Made by a program: the position numbers and the translations under genes. From positions 1-49,927 of the forward strand of contig JAUYQP010000003.1 of the NCBI GenBank assembly GCA_030697205.1: DNA of 49,927 bases, in the 5' to 3' direction. Of this stretch, positions 43,995-49,927 are shown in pieces; positions within the stretch are counted from its first letter, which is position 1; each line of letters begins with the position of its first letter. The notes under the pieces are model-generated. The model worked only from the letters and a program-made list of their open reading frames with translations, was not told the DNA's origin and searched no databases. Origin of the DNA: Mycobacteriales bacterium (GTDB lineage: Bacteria > Actinomycetota > Actinomycetes > Mycobacteriales > SCTD01).

Positions 43995-44930
43995 TCACAC
44001 AGACGGGTGAACGATCTCCCGGGTCCGCGCCACGTCGACCGCCATCTGGTCGAGCAGCGGCTGCAGGGTGTCGTAGCGGACCGTGTCGCGCAGCCGCGCG
44101 GTGAACGACAGGCCGACGTGCTCGCCGTAGAGGTCGCCGTCGAAGTCGAGGACGTAGGCCTCCACCCGCCGCTCGGTGCCGGCGAAGGTCGGGTTGGTCC
44201 CGATGGAGATGGCGGCGACGTGGACGGTGCCGTCGCGCCGGACGAGCCGACCGGCGTAGATCCCGTCCGCGGGGACGGCGGCGAAGGCCGCCGGCTCGAG
44301 GTTGGCGGTCGGGTAGCCGATCTCGCGGCCGCGCTGGTCGCCGCGCACGACGACGCCCTCGATGCGGTGCTCGCGCCCGAGCGCGGCGTTGGCCGAGGCG
44401 ATGTCACCCGCAGCGACGCAGGCCCGGACGTAGGTCGAGCTCCACGTCGTGTCGCCGTCGCCCTCGAGCTCCACCGCCTCGACGGTGAAGCCGAAGCGCC
44501 GACCGTCGGCCGTCAGCGAGTCGATGTCACCGGCCACCTTATGGCCGTAGCGGAAGTTGCGGCCGACCACGACGCACTTGGCGTGCAGGCGCTCCACGAG
44601 CACCTCGTGGACGAACTCCGCCGGCGACTGCGCCGCGAAGGCCGCGGTGAAGGGCACGACGAGCACGACGTCGGCGCCGCACGCCTCGACGAGGTCGGCG
44701 CGGTAGCGCTGGCTGGTCAGCACCGCCGGGTGGGTGCCCGGGCGGATGACCTCGCTCGGGTGCGGGTCGAAGGTCATGACCACAGCAGGTACGCCGAGCT
44801 CGCGGGCGCGCGCGACCGCCTTCGCGATGATCCGCTGGTGGCCGAAGTGCACGCCGTCGAAGACGCCGATCGTCACCACGCACCGCCCCCAGCTGCCGGG
44901 GACCTGCTCGACACCTCGCCACCTCTGCAC
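43995..44930 (-). CDS. ribF: Bifunctional riboflavin kinase / FAD synthetase
   Basis: The 311-residue protein has the FAD synthetase nucleotidyltransferase motif (GVFDGVHFGHQRII) and the riboflavin kinase domain (GREIGYPTANLEP, GIYAGRL, with TNPTF). It turns riboflavin into FMN and FAD. GTG 44930 follows TAGGCT by 6 nt. Confidence 0.95.
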   Translation of the reverse strand: MQRWRGVEQVPGSWGRCVVTIGVFDGVHFGHQRIIAKAVARARELGVPAVVMTFDPHPSEVIRPGTHPAVLTSQRYRADLVEACGADVVLVVPFTAAFAAQSPAEFVHEVLVERLHAKCVVVGRNFRYGHKVAGDIDSLTADGRRFGFTVEAVELEGDGDTTWSSTYVRACVAAGDIASANAALGREHRIEGVVVRGDQRGREIGYPTANLEPAAFAAVPADGIYAGRLVRRDGTVHVAAISIGTNPTFAGTERRVEAYVLDFDGDLYGEHVGLSFTARLRDTVRYDTLQPLLDQMAVDVARTREIVHPSV

Positions 44931-44936
44931 GAGGTC

Positions 44937-44942
44937 AGCCTA
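44937..44942 (-). promoter_or_regulatory. -10 box for leaderless ribF, overlapping the truB stop
   Basis: TAGGCT (leftward), 6 nt (GACCTC), GTG 44930. The truB stop TAG (44942–44940) is the first half of the box. Confidence 0.6.
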
Positions 44943-45821
44943 GTGAGGGTCGTCTGTCCCGGCTGGGCGGAAGACGACGACGGCGCGGGCGGCGTCGTCG
45001 CGGTCCTCGACGAGGGCGACGCAGCGGCCCTCGGGGTCGAAGGCGCCGACCGTGCCCGGCGCCCCGGTCGCGGCGAGCTTCTTGCCGTAGGACAGGGCGA
45101 CCGCCTCGTCGATGTCGAGGTCGCGGCGCGGGAAGGAGGCTGCGACGGCGTCGTCGAGCAGCACGACGTCGAGCCCCTCGGCCGCCTGCTCGAGGGTCTG
45201 CGCGCGGTCGAGTCCGAACGGCCCGACGCGGGTCCGTCGCAGCGCCGTGAGGTGGCCGCCGACCCCGAGCGCGGTGCCGAGGTCGCGGGCGAGCGCCCGG
45301 ACGTAGGTGCCGCTGCTGACCGTGACCGCGACGTCGAGGTCGCTCCCCCGGCGCTCGAGGACCTCGAAGCGCGACACCGTCACCGTCCGGGCCTTCAGCA
45401 CGACGTCCTCACCGGAGCGCACCCGCGCGTAGGACCGCACCCCGTCGACCTTCACGGCCGACACCGACGACGGCACCTGCTCGATCGTGCCGGTCAGGGC
45501 CGCGACAGCGGCGCTGACGGCCTCGTCGGTCACCGCAGTCGCGTCGCACTCCTCCACGACGTCGCCCTCGGCGTCGTCGGTGACGGTGGTCTGCCCGAGC
45601 CGGATCGTCGCGGTGTAGTCCTTGTCCGACAGCGCGAGGTGGCCGAGCAGCCGGGTCGCCCGGCCGATGCCGAGCACCAGCACGCCGGTCGCCATCGGAT
45701 CGAGCGTGCCGGCGTGGCCGACCTTGCGGGTCTGCGCGAGCCGCCGCGTCCGGCCGACCACGTCGTGGCTGGTCCAGCCCGACGGCTTGTCGACCACGAG
45801 CAGCCCGTCGGGCGCGGTCAC
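44940..45821 (-). CDS. truB: tRNA pseudouridine-55 synthase
   Basis: The 293-residue protein has the TruB motif GHAGTLDPMATGVLVL with the catalytic Asp, and SGTYVRALARDLG. It overlaps the nrnA stop (GTGA). Confidence 0.95.
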   Translation of the reverse strand: MTAPDGLLVVDKPSGWTSHDVVGRTRRLAQTRKVGHAGTLDPMATGVLVLGIGRATRLLGHLALSDKDYTATIRLGQTTVTDDAEGDVVEECDATAVTDEAVSAAVAALTGTIEQVPSSVSAVKVDGVRSYARVRSGEDVVLKARTVTVSRFEVLERRGSDLDVAVTVSSGTYVRALARDLGTALGVGGHLTALRRTRVGPFGLDRAQTLEQAAEGLDVVLLDDAVAASFPRRDLDIDEAVALSYGKKLAATGAPGTVGAFDPEGRCVALVEDRDDAARAVVVFRPAGTDDPH

Positions 45822-46834
45822 GCCGGCAGGCGGGGGGCGTCGGCCAGGCGCGCGCGCAGCAGCTCCAGCGTGGCGAGAGGTTCGTCGTACGACGTGAAAC
45901 CCGCCGCGAAGCGGTGGCCACCCCCACCGAAGGACGCGCAGACGGCGCCGACGTCGACCTGGCCCTTGCTGCGCGTGGAGATGCGCCAGGCGCTGCGGTC
46001 GGGCTCCTGCTTCACGACGACAGCGACCTCGGCCTCCTGCGCGGTGCGGAGGACGTCGATGACGCCCTCGACGTCGGCCAGGCCGAGACTGTGGGTCGCG
46101 AGGTCGTCGGCGGTGACGGTGGTCCAGACCAGGCCGAGCCCGCCGACGGCTTGCTGCTCGAGGGTGGCGCGGGCCACCGAGGCGCCGAGCAGCCGGACGT
46201 AGTCGAAGGGCTGGGTGTCCCAGATGGCGCGGCTGATGAGGTCGTGGCGGATGCCGGTCGCGAGCAGCCGCGCGGCGAGGTCGTGGACCTGCGGGCTGGT
46301 CGCGGCGTACTTGAACGAGCCGGTGTCGGTGACGAGCCCGGTGTAGAGGGGTGCGGCGACGTCGGCGGTCAGCGGCAGGCCGAGCCGGTCGACGAGGTCG
46401 GCGACGAGCACCGCGGTCGCTGCCGCTGCCTGGTCGACGAGGCGGTGCGTGCCGTAGGGCTCGCCGCTCGCGTGGTGGTCGATGACGAGCACCGCAGCGG
46501 CGGTGTCGACGAGCCGGGCGAGGCTCCCGAGCCGGTCGGCGCTGCCGGTGTCGAAGGTGACGAGCAGCGCCGGCACGGACGGCAGGTCGTCGGGGTGGAC
46601 GAGCAGGTCGAGGCCGGGCAGTCCGCGGTAGGCGCGCGGCACCTCGAAGGGCTCGCTGCCGAAGGACGCGACGACGCGCGTGCCCCGGTCGCGCAGCGCG
46701 ACCCCGAGGCCGATCATCGAGCCGAGCGCGTCACCGTCAGGACCGACGTGGCAGGCCAGCACGACCGGCTGGGCAGGGTCGTGGTCGGTGAGCAGCCGCA
46801 CCGCATCGGCCCACTGCGCGTCCGTGACGGTCAC
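45818..46834 (-). CDS. nrnA: DHH-family oligoribonuclease / pAp phosphatase (NrnA-like)
   Basis: The 338-residue protein has the DHH motif (VIDHHAS), the early HVGPDGDALGS metal site and DHHA1 signature SFGGGGHRFAAGF. It degrades nanoRNA and possibly pApA. It overlaps rbfA and truB by 4 nt each. Confidence 0.93.
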   Translation of the reverse strand: MTVTDAQWADAVRLLTDHDPAQPVVLACHVGPDGDALGSMIGLGVALRDRGTRVVASFGSEPFEVPRAYRGLPGLDLLVHPDDLPSVPALLVTFDTGSADRLGSLARLVDTAAAVLVIDHHASGEPYGTHRLVDQAAAATAVLVADLVDRLGLPLTADVAAPLYTGLVTDTGSFKYAATSPQVHDLAARLLATGIRHDLISRAIWDTQPFDYVRLLGASVARATLEQQAVGGLGLVWTTVTADDLATHSLGLADVEGVIDVLRTAQEAEVAVVVKQEPDRSAWRISTRSKGQVDVGAVCASFGGGGHRFAAGFTSYDEPLATLELLRARLADAPRLPA

Positions 46835-47346
46835 GCGGAGCCGGCGCCGTCTTCGTCGTCGGTGCCCTCGGTGTCGTCGTCGTCGGAGTCGGAGTCGTCG
46901 TCGGACTCGTCGTCGGAGTCATCGGTCTCGCGCGGGACGCGGTAGGGGTCGGCGTCGCCGGCCGGGGCAGCGGCCGCGGCGAGCTCCTGCACGCGAGCGT
47001 CCTCGGCGCGGGCTTGCGCGAGCAGGTCCTCGATGCGCCCGGCGGTCTCGGGGACCACGTCGGCGATGAAGGTCAGCGACGGGGTGTAGCGGACCCCGGT
47101 CTGCTTGCCGACGGTCGCGCGCAGCACGCCCTTGGCGGACTCCAGCGCCATCGCCGACTCCTGGCGGGCGGTGTCGTCACCGAAGACGGTGTAGTAGAGC
47201 GTGGCCTCGCGCAGGTCGGGCGTGACCTTGGCGTCGGTAATGGTGACCATCCCGAGCCGTGGGTCCTTGACCTGCATCTCGAGGGTCTGCGCGACGACCT
47301 CGCGGATGCGGACCGCCAGCTTGCGGGCCCGTGCGACGTCCACCAT
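46831..47346 (-). CDS. rbfA: Ribosome-binding factor A with long acidic tail
   Basis: The 171-residue protein carries the KH-like RbfA core (about 1–120: LAVRIREVVAQTLEMQVKDPRLGMVTITDAKVTPDLREATLYYTV) and a tail of about 30 Asp/Glu/Ser residues. RbfA matures 16S rRNA during 30S assembly. ATG 47346 overlaps the ylxP stop. Confidence 0.95.
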   Translation of the reverse strand: MVDVARARKLAVRIREVVAQTLEMQVKDPRLGMVTITDAKVTPDLREATLYYTVFGDDTARQESAMALESAKGVLRATVGKQTGVRYTPSLTFIADVVPETAGRIEDLLAQARAEDARVQELAAAAAPAGDADPYRVPRETDDSDDESDDDSDSDDDDTEGTDDEDGAGSA

Positions 47347-47642
47347 CAGTCGTCGTCCTCTCCGAACAACCGCTGCCTCGCGGACAGCACCTCCAGCTCG
47401 GGCCGGTCGGCCACGAGCCTCTCGCACGCGTCGAGCACGTCGCGCACGTGGCCGGCGTCGGGTCCGCAGACCGCGACGCCGATCACCGCGCGCCGGTGCA
47501 GGTCGAGCGCGCCCGCTTCTGCGGCGGACACGGCATACCTCTTCTTGAGCTCGGCCACGACGGGCCGCACCACCGAGCGCTTCTCCTTGAGCGAGTGCAC
47601 GTCACCGAGGAGGAGGTCCAGGGTCAGCGCGCCGACCCACAC
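47346..47642 (-). CDS. ylxP: YlxP/DUF503 family protein
   Basis: The 98-residue protein starts at GTG 47642 with GAGGAGGAGG upstream. VWVGALTLDLLLGDVHSLKEKRSVVRPVVAELKKRY is the DUF503 signature. It nearly always lies between infB and rbfA; its role, probably in ribosome maturation, is not settled. Confidence 0.93.
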   Translation of the reverse strand: MWVGALTLDLLLGDVHSLKEKRSVVRPVVAELKKRYAVSAAEAGALDLHRRAVIGVAVCGPDAGHVRDVLDACERLVADRPELEVLSARQRLFGEDDD

Positions 47643-47670
47643 GAGCGGACCTCCTCCTCGACAGACGGGA

Positions 47671-49927
47671 CTACGCGCGCGGCTTCTCGCGCTGCTCGAA
47701 GGTCTCGATGACGTCGTCGTCCTTGATGTCGTTGAACGACCCGAGACCGATACCGCACTCGAAGCCCTCACGGACCTCCGTCGCATCGTCCTTGAACCGC
47801 TTGAGCGACTCGATGCGCAGGTTGTCCGCCACGACCACGCCGTCGCGGACGAGCCGCGCGGAGGAGTTGCGGGTGATGGTGCCGCTGCGGACGAGGCAAC
47901 CGGCGATGTTGCCGAACTTGCTCGACCGGAACACCTCGCGGACCTCCGCGGTGCCCAGCTGGGCCTCCTCGAAGATCGGCTTGAGCATGCCCTTGAGGGC
48001 CGCCTCGACATCGTCGATCGCCTGGTAGATGACCGAGTAGTAGCGGATGTCGACGTGCTCGCGCTCGGCCAGCTCGCGGGCGTTGCCCTCGGGCCGGACG
48101 TTGAAGCCGAGGATGACGGCGTCGGACGCGCGGGCGAGGTTGATGTCGTTCTCGGTGATGGCACCGACACCGCGCCCAATGATGCGCAGCGACACCTCGT
48201 CGCCGACATCGATCTTGAGCAGCGCGTCCTCGACGGCCTCGACCGAGCCGGACACGTCGCCCTTGAGGATGAGGTTGAGCTGGGTGGCGACGCCCTCCTG
48301 GATCTTGCGGAGCGCCTCCTCCAGCGTCATCCTGCCGCGCGCACCGGCGAGCGCGGCGTTGCGCTCGCGGGCCTGGCGACGGTCGGCGATCTGGCGGGCG
48401 ATGCGGTCCTCGTCGACGACGAGGAAGTTGTCGCCCGCGCCGGGCACGGCTGTGAAGCCGAGCACCTGGACCGGCTGGCCGGGGGTGGCCTGCTGGACGT
48501 TCTCGCCGCGCTCGTTGAGCATCGCGCGGACACGGCCGAAGGCGTCACCGGCGACGATCGAGTCACCGACCCGCAGGGTGCCGCGCTGGACGAGGACGGT
48601 CGCGACCGGGCCGCGGCCCTTGTCGAGACGGGCCTCGATGGCCACACCCTGCGCGGGGACGGTCGCGTCGGAGTAGAGCTCCAGCGCGGCGTCGGTGGTG
48701 AGCAGGATCGCGTCGAGGAGCTCCTGGATGCCGGTGCCGGCCTTCGCGGAGACGTCGACGAACATGACCGTGCCGCCGTACTCCTCGGCGATCAGGTCGT
48801 ACTCGGTCAGCTGGCCACGAACCTTGGTCGGGTCCGCGCCCTCCTTGTCGACCTTGTTGACGGCGACGACGACCGGGACCTCGGCGGCCTTGGCGTGGTC
48901 GAGCGCCTCGATGGTCTGCGGCTTGACGCCGTCGTCGGCAGCGACGACGAGGACCGCGATGTCGGTCACCTTGGCACCGCGGGCGCGCATGGCCGTGAAG
49001 GCCTCGTGACCCGGGGTGTCGATGAAGGTGATCTCGCGGACGCCGCCCTCGACCGGGTGGTGGACCTGGTAGGCGCCGATGTGCTGGGTGATGCCGCCGG
49101 CCTCGCCCTTGACGACGTCGGTCTGGCGGATGGCGTCGAGCAGCTTGGTCTTTCCGTGGTCGACGTGACCCATGATCGTCACGACCGGCGGGCGGGGCGT
49201 GAGCTCCGCGTCGTCGTCGTAGTCGCCACCGAAGGACAGGTCGAAGCGGTCGAGCAGCTCCGCGTCCTCCTCCTCCGGCGTGACGATCTGCACGTCGTAG
49301 GTGAGGTGGGCGCCGAGCAGCTGCAGCGTCTCGTCGGTGCACGACTGGGTCGCGGTCACCATCTCGCCGAGCTCGGTGAAGACGACCTGGACGAGCGAGC
49401 CCGGGTTGGCGCCGATCTTGTCGGCGAAGTCCGAGAGCGACGCGCCACGCGGGAGGCGGACGGCCTCGCCGTTGCCCCGGGGGACACCGGGACCCATCGT
49501 CGGCGCGGAGAGGTTGTCGAACTCCTGACGCCGCTGCTTCTTGCTCTTGCGGCCACGGACCGGACCACGACCGCCCGCGCGCCCGAAGGCACCGGGGGTC
49601 GCGCCACCGCGACCGGCACCGCCACCGCGGGGGCCACCGCCACCGGGACGACCAGCGAAGCCACCGGGACGGGGACCGCCACCGGGAGCGCCGCCACCGC
49701 CACCGGCGTAGCCGCCACCGCCACCGGGACGGCCACCGGGGCCGCCAGGACCGCCGGCTCCGCCGGGACGCGCGCCGGGCATGCCGGGACGCGCGCCGGG
49801 GCCGCCACCGGGACGGGGCGGGAACATGCCGGGGCCGGGACGCGGGCCACCGGGACCACCGGGGCCGGCCGGGCCGCCCGGACGGGGCGGGAAGATGCCG
49901 GGGCCGGGACGCGGGCCGGCCGCAGCC
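47671..49927 (-). CDS. infB: Translation initiation factor IF-2, 5' end beyond window
   Basis: At least 752 codons are present; the frame stays open through the right edge, so the N-terminus is missing. The visible N-terminal part (49540–49927) is a Gly/Pro/Arg repeat (GPRPGPG, FPPRPGG), as in actinobacterial IF-2. The GTPase follows: [23 protein letters not shown]; then domains II and the C-terminal fMet-tRNA-binding part. It places initiator tRNA on the 30S subunit. Confidence 0.98.
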   Translation of the reverse strand, partial: AAAGPRPGPGIFPPRPGGPAGPGGPGGPRPGPGMFPPRPGGGPGARPGMPGARPGGAGGPGGPGGRPGGGGGYAGGGGGAPGGGPRPGGFAGRPGGGGPRGGGAGRGGATPGAFGRAGGRGPVRGRKSKKQRRQEFDNLSAPTMGPGVPRGNGEAVRLPRGASLSDFADKIGANPGSLVQVVFTELGEMVTATQSCTDETLQLLGAHLTYDVQIVTPEEEDAELLDRFDLSFGGDYDDDAELTPRPPVVTIMGHVDHGKTKLLDAIRQTDVVKGEAGGITQHIGAYQVHHPVEGGVREITFIDTPGHEAFTAMRARGAKVTDIAVLVVAADDGVKPQTIEALDHAKAAEVPVVVAVNKVDKEGADPTKVRGQLTEYDLIAEEYGGTVMFVDVSAKAGTGIQELLDAILLTTDAALELYSDATVPAQGVAIEARLDKGRGPVATVLVQRGTLRVGDSIVAGDAFGRVRAMLNERGENVQQATPGQPVQVLGFTAVPGAGDNFLVVDEDRIARQIADRRQARERNAALAGARGRMTLEEALRKIQEGVATQLNLILKGDVSGSVEAVEDALLKIDVGDEVSLRIIGRGVGAITENDINLARASDAVILGFNVRPEGNARELAEREHVDIRYYSVIYQAIDDVEAALKGMLKPIFEEAQLGTAEVREVFRSSKFGNIAGCLVRSGTITRNSSARLVRDGVVVADNLRIESLKRFKDDATEVREGFECGIGLGSFNDIKDDDVIETFEQREKPRA

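Noticed and set aside
43197-46202. A 1,001-codon open frame on the plus strand
   Set aside because: Antisense to rpsO, the response regulator, ribF and truB, all strongly supported. No domain is recognisable in it.

Overview
The window is a very GC-rich (roughly 73%) bacterial chromosome segment with strong third-position G/C bias, many GTG and TTG starts, 4-nt GTGA/ATGA gene overlaps and several promoters that place the start codon at the transcription start. Together with ClgR, ThyX, an SsgA-like protein, a mycobacterial-type ftsK–rnj–dapA–thyX backbone and an infB–ylxP–rbfA–nrnA–truB–ribF–rpsO–pnp–M16 peptidase–dapB backbone, this indicates an Actinomycetota chromosome. The SsgA-like gene suggests a morphologically complex (possibly sporulating) lineage; genus cannot be fixed from the sequence. 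The first 20 bases are pure C, so the left edge is probably a contig end.

Layout. (1) 1–12.5 kb is a mixed accessory stretch: a secreted beta-propeller protein flanked by two copies of a cytochrome P450 3' end, a P450 whose apparent start codon is AUC, a PAS-GAF-GGDEF-EAL protein, an MFS exporter, an ABM-domain monooxygenase, a Nei-type DNA glycosylase, a small winged-helix-like protein, PspA, and a secreted BNR-4 protein. (2) 12.6–24.2 kb runs leftward: a coiled-coil membrane protein, a von Willebrand A protein fused to a solute-binding domain, tetR–dps, clgR (with a sigma-R/E type promoter), cinA–pgsA–rimO, a RodZ-like helix-turn-helix membrane protein, a GNAT and ftsK. (3) 24.6–34.5 kb, also leftward: rnj–dapA, an SsgA-like gene, the phenylacetyl-CoA epoxidase operon paaABCDE, thyX, a double-GNAT protein and a YcaQ/AlkX-type glycosylase. 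(4) 34.5–38.2 kb rightward: two GNATs, a DUF2461 protein, and a sigma-70-family factor with a gap in its region 4 translationally coupled to a membrane BsuPI-domain protein. (5) 38.2–49.9 kb leftward: translation, RNA-decay and lysine genes from a small TPR-like membrane protein and dapB up to infB, which runs off the right edge.

The main unexplained structure is a set of seven long-arm palindromes (about 50–100 bp each) confined to the three largest inter-operon gaps (12.5, 24.3–24.6, 36.2–36.6 kb). Two of them are 59-bp homologues with a compensating T-A to C-G change in the outer arm, so the palindrome itself appears to be selected. Two of the clusters lie beside C-rich (transcript sense) minisatellite tails of leftward genes. 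A second pattern is the repeated arrangement TANNNT-like box, exactly 6 nt, then start codon, found before ten genes (7 nt before ftsK), including an extremely compact divergent pair at 34507–34531.
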